A DNA stretch of 64,000 nt from Amphiura filiformis. Taxonomy: Eukaryota > Echinodermata > Ophiuroidea > Amphilepidida > Amphiuridae. The stretch covers positions 60,639,991 to 60,703,990 of the forward strand of contig NC_092636.1 of the NCBI RefSeq assembly GCF_039555335.1, in the 5' to 3' direction. Positions 1-12,400 of the stretch are shown in pieces; within the stretch, counting starts at the first letter, position 1; each line of letters opens with the position of its first letter. The notes under the pieces were generated by a model that was given only the letters and a program-made list of their open reading frames with translations, was not told where the DNA came from and ran no database searches. The position numbers and the translations under genes are program-made.

Positions 1-334
1 TGCTAATTAATTTACCTTTCTCGATTATTAACTTTTGGTGATTAAATAATTCAAAGCAATAATTATTGACAGCAACTGATGTTTTAAAAATGTGTTTTGC
101 GGCATTTACAATATTTTAATTGTCGTCTGCAATCCCTATCGCCGTGATAAGTATAAATGCAAAAGCTCCGAGCGATGCATCGCAAAATTTGGCCATTGCC
201 TATCACTTTCCAAAAGCGTTTCATCGCAATCGCTTGGCGATTAAGTATAAATTCAGCTTCAGACTAACTTATTAATCAAATCCATAGTCATTTAGATACG
301 CACACACACAAACATTTAAAAAAGCAGCATTTAC

Positions 335-475
335 CTTGGAAAGTTTCTTAAAACTGGTATTGTCTGCTTTCTTCAACCACTGTATCAATTCAGAATATGG
401 AATGAGATCTCTATGGAAAGAATGGTGCTTAGGCAGGGCTATACTACCAGATCCTGTCTCACCCATACCCATACC
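335..475 (-). CDS. EXOC1: EXOC1 coding exon 9 (last in window)
   Basis: 47 codons, phase 0 at both ends, between CTGTTTAG and a GTAAAT donor. A Gly/Ser-rich start ([11 protein letters not shown]) leads into [20 protein letters not shown] and [16 protein letters not shown]. The family continues for about 480 more residues, so further exons must lie left of this window. Confidence 0.93.
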
Positions 476-3400
476 CTAAACAGAGAGAGCAAACTTATTG
501 GGTTAACAACAAAATAATTAGCTTACATTATGTGTTCTTAAGATATGGTGTTATCAAGCAAACAGGGTTTGAAGTTCGGCAATTATTTGATATATAGACC
601 ACTTTACATCATTGTTTATCAACAAAGGCGAGGGATTGGTCTGTCGATATGCCCGAACGAACCGCTTCACTGTTCAATGGCTTTCTTGTACTATATGAAA
701 TGTGGTGGGAGATTTAAAATACACATGCCCTGAGCAGACTACGATGCGCACGCACACTGCAGGGGAAAGAACAATGGAAAGTACCATAATGCGTGCGCAT
801 ACTGCCGGGCAATGACGTCACATGTCAAGTGGTCTATATGCACAAATATATTGTTTCTTATGTAACGTAAATGTTTGTCATCCCTGCCACAATTTGAATT
901 TGACTGAATTTTAATGGCACCTTCATCCATGTATTGTTTACAATGTACTTGAGGTGAATCAAAATGTAGACAACAGACTTGTCAGTATTAATGTTATTCC
1001 ATTTATGTTCTTGAACGTTTAACGCATCAGTGATGCATGCGTTTAACATATTAACATGCATAGATGTCAAATTGAAATACGATACACTATATGTGCGGTG
1101 CACCTCAAAAAATAGACATTTTAACAGGTTAAACTAGTACCAATGGCGCCGTACATGAGGAAAATGTTGGCAACATCCCTAACATGTCAGAAACTATTTA
1201 TTATTATGATGTATTATTGTTAAAGAATGAATGTTTTGAGCAAGTTTCATGTAAATTATTAAGATAGTCTTCAGATTTCGTTTGAAGAATGGGAAATTGA
1301 AGGTTGAAAATGACTTGCATGTACACGTCTACCGCAATTGCAAAACATTTAACGGATCATGTGTGCGTTTAACGGTACATGCGTTTAACATTCCCATCCC
1401 TAGTCAGTATATGTACCAGACAACAAAGACCATTATGGCAGTCTCATTTACTTTGGCAGAGATCCAGATCAGTTGGCTATGTATTTTAACCATTGGTCAC
1501 ACAAAATATATTCACAAACAGTGGGGTTCACTTTTGAACCCCAATGGATTTAAAATGAAAAAATATTATTTCATAACATATCACACCTGTAGAATTATAT
1601 GACATAATGTAATGGCTGCTCCCCCTTATATTTACCTGCTGTATAAACATGCTATTGAGATGAGTCGCTAGTCTCTGTGCAAATTTCTCTTGTAGATTTG
1701 TAAGGAGTTCTTGTTGATCTGTGATGGCTCTCATCTTACTCAATCCTGTACCAAAATAAAAATGTGATTTCATATTGAGCTACGTAAATACATTAAAATC
1801 TGCTATCTGGTTTGCAAAACAAGGCAGCATTAACATGTAAATTCACCCTATCATCAAAAAAGAGTAAATAAATAATATCAGTCAATTTACAATATATTTC
1901 ATTTTTAGGCTTCATTCCCCCCAATAATCTTATTTTTGCAACTGTTTTACCGCTTTATTTTAAAATGTAGTTCTCACTCTGTCATAGCAACTGCTGCTGT
2001 TTTAAATGTTTTCAGGACACCTTCTAACATGATTGGATATTCATAATCTCATTAAATATGCGAAGTCTGGGATCCAATCAAAAGAAATTGATTACCTGAC
2101 CCTGCACTTATTGTGCAGTCATTAATAACTCACAATGACTTCTGGAACACGGCGTACACGCTACAATGACTTATGCGTGTCAGGTTTTGTTTTGGGCCTT
2201 AGTACTGTGCCCGAGGAAAAATTTCCCACAATGACCTCAAAATAGGTGGTGCGCAGTTATTATTGTCTAAATCAAGACTTCAACAGCCACTTTTATTTTT
2301 CAAAGTCTGATAGTGGTAATTCTACTATATGGAATTATAAATTTGATTGCTGTAACGGATGCATCCCAACTTGTCTTCGGTGCCTTAGCTGAAAGAGAGT
2401 TTGCACATCATTTTAACCACATTTTTCATCCAAGTTTACCCTTACAAAAATTAACCAGGCCTTCGCAGCATGCTGGAGGTTAAGCAAATTCACACGTGTT
2501 GCTATGTGTATGGCCTTAGAATGTGATCTGCTTCCAATCTGCATAAACTTTCGTACAACAGATCTAAGTATAATTTGAAATATATGGCGTCATCAAGCTA
2601 AATGAGTTGTCAACCCCTCGCAGGGGTACAAACTATCTCCAGTGTACAACAGCTTGCTGAAATCAGTGAAACCAACTGGCAACTCTAGTAGAAGATCTTC
2701 TAGAAACACTGATCTCAGCAGCATCTCACACACCATTACCCACTGAGGAAGGAACCAGTTGGTTCCGAAATATTTGGGAAAATAACCTGGTGAGTGCAGT
2801 TGAAAGTTTTAATCTTTTTACTTCGAGTTGTCTGCCGTTAATATTGATTTTGAGATATACATGTAGCCAATAATAGAATTCAACTTTCTTTGTATTTTAT
2901 TGTTCTGAGCAACACTAACATGATCACATGTCCAGAATTGTAAGTCTAATTGTGATGGAGCTGTTAGCAAAATAAAGCTCAGAAAATGGCATTGCAATTG
3001 AAAACTGAATTTTGGTTTTACTTGATTAACTAGTCATTTGGCTTGATTGCATCTGATCTGTCAAAAGCATTACTTTTGCTTAGCCCAAATGCCAACTCCC
3101 TATCCAAGTGACAGGCCAAGCTAAGACACTGCTGGCCTTCCCTCATCTTACCGGTATGAACTTTAGTTTCCATCTTCTCCTGGAGACATTCTGCAGCAGA
3201 GGTGCATTCCATGATGCCCTTAGGAGAGCCCAAGTCACCTCTGTCTAACAGAGCCATCTGGTATTGATGTGGTATGTCCAGTTTCTTCATTGCGTCCTTC
3301 AACTCTTTTGTTAATTTGGCATGATTCTGACTCTGGATCTGTATCATGGAGTCCTTCTGCTCCATGATCTCCATGTGAACTCGAACACCCTGTAATGGTC

Positions 3401-6400
3401 ATGATAAAAATAGGTAATACAATCAAGGTTGTGATATTAAAAAGACGGACATTCAGCGTCAGTTGATTCACCCCTGTACAAGTGGACAGGCTTCATATTG
3501 TTGTTGGGTGACAGGCTCCGTCTATCTACCATTGCTACCGGCCCTTGTCCATGCTCCAAGTTGCTCTGCATGGCAAGGTTACTGTTGATTAATTAAACAC
3601 CCATTGAACTCTCCAGAATTGATAAAATCATAAAAATTAAACAGTATCATTTTAATGCTTATAACATATACTTTCTTAACATGAAATAAAATAAAATTGA
3701 CCAGGGGCTGACTTTACGAGAGGCTCGTAGTGGATGGTCACAAGTGTGGACAAGTGTATAATTACAAAAATCAATTTATAGTAATTGACAAATGCCTGTA
3801 GATGTGGCTACTGCAACTGCTTTGCTTACTTTTAAATATATATATTCTCACCTCTAATTTCTTGTCATAATTATCCAAACTCTCCTCCAGACTGCCGACC
3901 TCCCGTAAACCTTCATCTAAGACGTGCATGAGTCGTGCAACTTCTTGCTGAGACTCAATGATGGAATGGATGTTAGCCTGAAATCACACACACATATATG
4001 TAAGTATACACAATCATACTTCATCTTAAATAATATTTCTTATATTAATAAGGGTGTGAATCACTTGTTTGTACTGTTTTGTAGCATAATGTTGTCAAGT
4101 CAAGTAGGCCTATATCTTCACTTGTCTCACACAGACCAACCAATTCATATTTTGCTTTTTGAGACACATTTCACATAGTTTTTAAGCATCAAGCGTTTCT
4201 CACTGACAACATACAACAGAATGGATGTTACCATGAAATCATAGCTATAACATTTCACACTAAGTTCAGTGGCGTACGCAGGCTGCTCCTACCTGGGGGG
4301 CTAGAGAAAAGGGTTTTTTTTAAACACTTATAAAAACACATTTTCATCCCTCAGACAGATAAGGTTAGGCACAGCTAATTTTGTGGTGTGGTATCAACAA
4401 TATCATTCAATTCATGGCAATTATTGTGGATCATTTTCAAACTATACATATTTCCTAACTTCTTCATTTACTTTCAGGCAAGCAATCTACACTTACCCCA
4501 TCTAATACAGACAAATCATTGGCCAACTGCTCCACAAAAGCTTCAGCATTGCCGATAGCAAACTCGCATTCATTCATCATCCTTTCCAGATCCTTCTCCT
4601 CTCTTGGAGACAAGGCCTGGTAATCATCTGAAGAACTTAACCCATCCTCTGGCTGGCTTAATACCACGACTCTGGTCCTCAAGTGACACAAACTCTGTTA
4701 GATTTTCAACAAAATGATAATGATAAATATCATACTATCAAGGATTTGTTTTGTTTGCTAGGCATATATCAAATTCAAAGTGTGGATTGGTGGGGTTAAG
4801 GGGTACTACACCCCTGTGGTAAATTGTGACTATTTTTGCATTTTCTCAAAAATAATAACACACGGTAACAAAATTTATGTATATATTATTGGGGCAAGGA
4901 ATCCAATTACTACACTGAAATTTCAGTGACTCAAGACAAGCGGTTCAGTTTGTATGATAGGAAATGAGGTACATCCTAGCGGTACCTCTTTTCTTATCAT
5001 AAATAACAAATCGCTTGTCTTGGGTCACTGAAATTCCAGTGTAGTAATTGGATTCCTTGCCCCTATAATATACATAACTTTTGTTACCACAGTGTTATTA
5101 GTTTTTGAGAAAAATGCAAAAATAGACACAAATTTATCGAGGGGTGTAGTCCCCCCTTAACATGTTTGTATGTATCTGTCTAAAATGGGGTAAGTCACAT
5201 TGAGTGCATTTTGTGATAAATTGCAAAGAAGATGGCTATGTCCATGAAGTTTCAATGCAAGGTGGTTTTATATCCATGCAGTTTCAATGCTCTACCACAT
5301 TATTTCACTATGAAGCTTGAACAGATAACTCTTTGTAGCAAAAACTGACTTAAATATTTTTATGATTATGTGACTTAACCCCATTTTAAAACTAGCATCC
5401 TCATTGATGATGAATTCATATTGATCTGAATGGACACAAACAACTAAAAAATTGGTCTCTTGTAGCATTTGGTCTTTGTTGAGTCAGCTAAAATTGACTC
5501 TTTGAAGTAATTACAACTATGACTACCTTGATATCAAAATTCGATGATGACCCCTTGTGCACAGAATCTATGGAATTCAAACCCATTTATTTCTGTTCTT
5601 CCAAAATGACTTTTAATGTTGATACTGAAGACTGGTTACAATACAACTTAAGATGATATGGTTTATCCTCCCCCAATTATGTTAGTAGTAACTGTTTATA
5701 ACCAATAGAATGCAACCTTATTATACAATAAATGAAAATGGAAACACTTGACCCAAGAATGAAATAGTTAGGGGTGGGGGCACATTGGAAAATATAACTG
5801 ATATTTGGTTCAAAAAATAGGAATAGTTCAGGAATGTAATAGTAATGAAGCTGTTTTGAATCTTGTTTCTGCTTCTTAAGAATAAATAAATATTTTAAAT
5901 GCCAATAGAGTGTTTGGACTTGGTAACATTGATCATCTAAGTGTACACAGAGTAGACATGGCTTTTTGAAAACTGCCTGAAAAAGCGTTTGAATTCAGCC
6001 TTAAATCCCCAAAACAGGTTGAAAAGGTAAAAATGTGTAAATTTGGACAACAAAACTGCCTGAATTCAGGCAAAAGCCCGAAAATTCTAATGCCTGACGG
6101 AGCACTCAACTTACGCACAAACTTCCTTTTGCATATGCTTGTGCACTATTTGCACCATTTTTAAGTTCGCTGACACACCCCTCGCTTATCGTCGACCCCA
6201 TGGGCAACATGCCTACCTTCTGCAGTGTGGTTTAAGATGTTTTTAGTTAGTAATTGAGTACTTTTATGTGTGATTTTGTGCAGAGTCCTCATGCAACAAA
6301 AGGGTCAATGGCACTGAGTGTATGTACTGGGAAATGAGTTTGAGCTGAGGATAGAATGAAATAGTTAGCCACTTTTGGCATGGAACCCCAAAACTGTACA

Positions 6401-9400
6401 AACCTCAACCACTGAGTGAGATATTATGCATATACACACATAAGTAAATATTCGGCTGCCTTAGTTTTAAATGAAAGTGTTAGATATAAGCATTATTTGC
6501 TTTGTTTGAAGTTGGTTAAATAAAACTTATTAGAGAGTAATAATTAAGGCTGTTAAATGCATTTAGCATTGTTAATGTATTATACATAATAGCATTAAGG
6601 CTTACAATGTAGATACCACACTTTTAAACTGAACAATTGTAACATAAAGGCAAATGCCCACATTTACTTTTGCATTCCCAATTAAATTAGCAAATAGCAA
6701 AAAACTGCTTAAGTTTGAAAACATACATGTATATTTCATTAGTAACCAAAGTTAGTTTGAATTTAGGATTGTCTCCATTTTCAGCACTTTGCATGGGCTA
6801 GGGCAGATAGAAAGTGGAGGGTGGGTTCAGAAGATGTGCCAGAAGAAGCTTAAGTTTGGATCACCACCTCCACAGGCATCTGTATCATTTACCACTTCAC
6901 TTTGGATAGGGAGGAAGATGAGTGCAATAATATATATTAATCACTTCAATTAGGGTGGAAATGAATGGAGGTGGACTGGAGGTGGAGTGTGGGTGGGTTG
7001 CATGCCTGCTGCAACTTGGTCATGTAAGTTCCTTGTGTAAACCTCATCATGTTTCAAATCAATAACTTTTCTTAATTTAGTAAATTTACAGGTAAGTGCT
7101 ATATCATAATTATCCACTTCACTTTGGGTAGGAATGAAGTTAAGTATTGTAAACCCACACATGTAATATTTATTGCACTGATTCCAAAATTGAATAGACA
7201 AACTGTCAGCATACCGTATTGTCTGTAATAAACGCTCCTCCTCTAATAAACGCCCCCCTCCCAATTTTTCAATGAAAAATTGACAAAAATGCAAACATTT
7301 CCATGCCATAACGTGTAGGTAAGCTTAAAATTTACACATCAGTCATGTCAGTCATGATCACTATATTGCATGGTCAAAACCTATTATGACTCAACTCCCA
7401 TCCATTTCATTGCCTAAGTATGGTAGAATTTCATTAATTCCATGCACTCACCGGTATAATTTTGTTGTATTTCCCACAAAAATGTTATTTTCCTTGGGCG
7501 CCGCCATCATATAGTACCCACTACAGTATAGTCGTAAACCCCTCCTTTCAACAGGAGCACCATCGGGAAATTGAACCCGATTTTTAAGCTTTTTTCACTG
7601 ACAATTCACTTCCAATAAATGCCCCCCTTTTGGAAAAATGCAACGTCCCTGGGGTGTTTATTACAGACAATACGGCATATTTATAAATCTGTACATGTGT
7701 TATCAATGATTTGCAATGATGATAATAATTTTTTCATTCATATGAAAACAAAAACCTTTAGTTAGTTAATCCACTCCGCTGCAAGACAGATAGGCATCTA
7801 TTTTGATTAATAGCCAATAAATATGCAGCTATGTTGATGAACGACATAAATACTATTTTGTCATAATATTCAGTTGATTTTTGATGAGTTAATGTTAGAT
7901 ACCTTCATCTGCATGAGGAACAGACAAGTTGTTAGTATAAATAGAGCAAAGGGCAACAATTGGATAATGTAATTATCACAACTTCCAAGTTTCCTTTAGC
8001 ACTAAAGAAAATGTTTCACTCATTTTAAATAATTTAAAATCAACCTATAAAAATGTGCTTCAAAGCTAACAACCTCTCACTCAGACAGTTTCTTCTTTAA
8101 ATTGCCAACATTTTGTTGTAAATGTTAATCATGCAAATGTGACAAGGAAACTTGGAAGATCTGATGCAACAGATGCCCAATGTATCCAATGTGATCATTG
8201 TTATCATAATAATTAAATAACCAATTAGTGCTCTGTTGGTGTAGTACACATACATACCACTGACTGATGCTCTGTAACCTACAAGGATTATGGTATACAT
8301 GGAAATACAAAATCAACCAAAAGAAAAACACAATGACACATAAAATAAAACTAAAGTGAGAAATCAAATAATATGGAAAATAAGCACATTTTAAAACATT
8401 ACAGTAGAGAATTTAAACGTAACAGAAAGATACAAAAATTGCACATTTTGACATTTAAACAACATCAAAACAACACTGCACAGTTTTCACATACTTGTCT
8501 TATTTAAGATTGTTGTAAATTCAAAACATACTCCCAATGTGAGAAAAATACAGCACTAAATATTTGGAATCAAACAAATATCTCACAAAATTTAGCGCTG
8601 TATTATTTTGGAGAAGTAGCAGTGCAAACCTGAGACAAGGATTCTCAAATCAGTCTGAGATATGTAAAAACTACTTGTGTTCTTCATCGTTTGCACATCA
8701 GAGAAATCCTACACAAGTGTCCATTAATATAAACTAAATAAAAAGAGATAGGAGAATTGGGACTCTCTGCTATCTTTGTTCAGCTATGGAGGATTCATGT
8801 TTTTCCCGAATGAATTTGGAACTATTGTCTGTTTGAGCTTTGATGACACCTCGGTCACTTTTTAAGTGGTGCCCTGTTCAATTCTTAGCAAGATTTATTT
8901 GCTTCATTGCATTCACACCTATAAACCTCCTCCAATAGTGAAAGAAATGTGTCCATTGCATCATCATGAGGTATCACCACAGCAGAAACGTATTATAATT
9001 GCTGCTAGGTGCAATATTTAAAAAACACTTGGTGGCATGACACACCGATTGCATTGAAGGAGTTACAAAAGCACATATTTATCATAAGTTTTGTCACAAA
9101 AAGTGTTTTAGTTTCCACATTCTGTCAGCAAGGATGACAATAGCCCCAGATTTTCCTCCATGGCTGTTGGTGGCAATAGACAGGCAGAATAGAGAGCCCT
9201 GACTCTCCTTTAATCTATTTTTTGACATGCTCTTGTTTTCTGGGGGTTTTTTTTTCCGACTTACCTTCCATTAAGGAGGGCTTCACATTGATGAAATCAG
9301 GCTTGTTGAGTTGTTTCAAATACCTCTGGGTTAACTATGTGGAAAAAAAGTAAAAAGTAAAATGCATCTTTTTTTTTCGTTCAATTGCCTGACCTTGATT

Positions 9401-12400
9401 ACAATTAGTTACACATTCATGTAACAATAGTGCTAATGAAACCAACACATGAGAAATGGGAACATTTTTGACAATAAAGCCACCCATTGCATTTCACTGT
9501 TTGCCAGGAAAATAGTCAGAGAGTAACATGAGTAAGTGTAAATTTCACCTTAATCAGGTAGTCCCGCTTGGCTAGTTCTCCACAGAAGAACTGACAATAC
9601 ACCTGTTACTTTGATGACAGACAGAAAAGAATTTACATGGATATATTTTAACCTTGATTAATTCCCCAAGAAACTTGAACCAAAAGTGTGGCTTTCACTA
9701 TAAGCATGTGCCTGGTCTTACAATTAGAGTCTGATTTTCCCCAAGGATACCGAATATATGTCCTACATACATGTAGTATGACTACAACTGGCCAGATTGA
9801 CTTTCACTTCCACCTCTGTTTTTTTTTCAAGTGATATCTTTAACACACAAACTTACCCTACCCACTGCCACACATACACATCCCTACATAATCCTGCTAT
9901 CAAACATGGACGTTGGATAACACTAAAACCCAAACATTGAGGACGCAACTTTAACTATCTGCTAGTGGACACACCTGGTCAAACTGCAGCAAACCGCGGA
10001 CCTTTCATATAGCCGTCTATGGGACATAGTGTCAAACATATTACACTATCAACAATCTATTGCAGCTGTAGTAAATTGAGGATGGTCTCCATTGCAGGTG
10101 CATCCTCATTTGATAGTTGTGTGTCCTACATACATAGACACATTGCATGCATACATAATAAAGAATTTAAGACCGACTCACAAAAATGAGACAAAATACA
10201 ACTTACTTTCCACAATGATGCTATGAAACTGTTTTTCTCAGCAACATTACTCGCCAGCCATTTGTATGCCTTCTCAAAATGAAGATCAAAATCAGGAACA
10301 TCCTGCAAAGCAAAAAATGGACAAAAAAGCCTCATGTTTAAGCTAAGAAATAGGATTGCTGCAGAATGTAGATTTTGTATGCTTTTAAAAAAGTTCATGT
10401 TTTTGTGCAAAGATTATTCATTACTACATGCAATTGTTAATAAGCATGTGAAATATTAAATGATTGCATTTTTCTTGATTATAACCTAAGCTAATCTTTC
10501 AATGTGCAGAAACTGTTCTCCTAACATCTGCACAAATTCTCTGACTGTGGTTTAGCTTGCAAGTGCTGAATTTCATTGGTTCCTGGATGTTGTCCATCTA
10601 CCGCATCATCGCCGAACATGCTTGTCGAGGCGCGAGTTCTAAAGCGTAATACTAATAAGCAAACAAAATTGCAGAACGCACAACCAGTCCAAAACGTTAA
10701 ACAAGTTTCGATAATTTCAGAATAAAAGGAGTTTTCATGACAGTACCTAAACTTTTGCTTTTAATATAATAACAGAGTGTTAAGTTATTAAAATTATATT
10801 TATCCAACTAAGAATGTGATTGTGAATAAACAAAATGAATATTTGTTTTCACTATCTGTGTGATAAGATGATGATTGGCGGGTCCGATGTTTCATAGTCG
10901 TCAGCTTTCTACTCAAAATATTTTTACCGTATTTTCAGTGATTGTTTTAATATATTTAAATGTTATAAATGTGATGGCAAGATGTTTCTGTTTTTATTTT
11001 ACTTCCTAAACCTGAAGATTATTATTTTTCTTGTGTTTTGATTGTGGTATCATGGTTTGATGTTTGTTTAGTTGGTTGGTTAGCAGATTGCTTGGCTCAT
11101 AGTTTCATGTTGTTTTAGTTTTATTTATTAATCTCATCATTTGTCTTTAATGTGTATAATGTATCTCATATTTAGATGCAGGCCACCATCTTGGCTTGTT
11201 GCTGTAGGCAGTTCACTTGTTGTTTCCCCCACCTCATTATATGTCTTAGTTATTTACTGATTTATTTATTACCTTTCTTATTTATTTACTGAATTTGTTT
11301 ACTTATTTATTTACTTAGTTCACTTATTCCTGTACTTGTTGTTTACTTATTTGCTTATTTACTTATAAATTTATTTACTCCTTTTACTTATTACTTGAAC
11401 CATTTAACAAATGCACAGACAGCAAATAAGAAAAATATTTTACATGAATCAAGAACATCTAACTAAATTTGGCAACAGAAATAAAGAAGAAATGGCAACC
11501 TGCATGCAATCCACATGCTTCATTTTCTTGAGTCAGTACTCCGTACCTACACAAGGAGGATGGTCCTATCAATAACATAATTCCATTGTTTTCTTTGGTA
11601 TCCTCATTGACCTTCGGATATATTAGTGCTGAAAAGCATTTTGTTTCGATTATGCAAGCAAAAATGTGCCACACAATGGGTTATTGCATTATTCTATGGG
11701 TCTTCATATGCATATTTGGATACCATATCAAAAGGGATTGGAATACTGGCATGAAACTCATGCATGAAACTCAAGTATGAGTGGGTGTCAACATCATTCA
11801 ACTAAAGCAAACATAGCATGGGATTAAATTGGGCCATCCTCCTCCTAACTATTCAAATACAGTATTTATCATTCTAACAAACTTACAACATCTGGGGCTT
11901 TGTCATCACCTATCTTGACTTCCGATAGAAGCCATGATTGACTCGTCTTATAGATTGAGTATAATATGGAATTTAACATACAAATGTACATAATTATTTT
12001 AACATACAAAACTACATATTTGAAAACTACATATTTGAACATGAAAAGTAGACATGGAATCCTAAAAAAACTCTTGTGCATCCATCACTTCATTTCCACT
12101 CTGTATATCAACAAGCTGCTGATTAATAAGAAGGCAATCAAATCGGCCTGAAGACTTTCGCATGATTACTTCAAGTATGCTTGGCAAGATATTTCACCAG
12201 ATTTTGGCATCACATACAATTGACCACTTTACCAGCAACAACTTGATTGACAGCTAAATCTAAAGAGCATTTAACCATAGTCTATATGGCCTAACACCAA
12301 CCAGTTTCCTATAGAACTCTCAGTGCAACAATACTCAATATGAGGCTTGCACTAATAAGGAAGAAGCAGAAGAAGAAGAACTTACTTCCCATGCAAAATC

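Noticed and set aside
3030-3151. C-terminal extension of the open frame beyond the EXOC1 exon 7 donor
   Set aside because: Lies past a consensus GTAAGA, loses family similarity, and the next exon fits the phase at 3152 exactly.
5933-6118. Possible EXOC1 exon between exons 4 and 5
   Set aside because: Composition is repeat-like, splice sites are poor and it matches nothing in the family; the phase problem is better explained by one base in exon 5.
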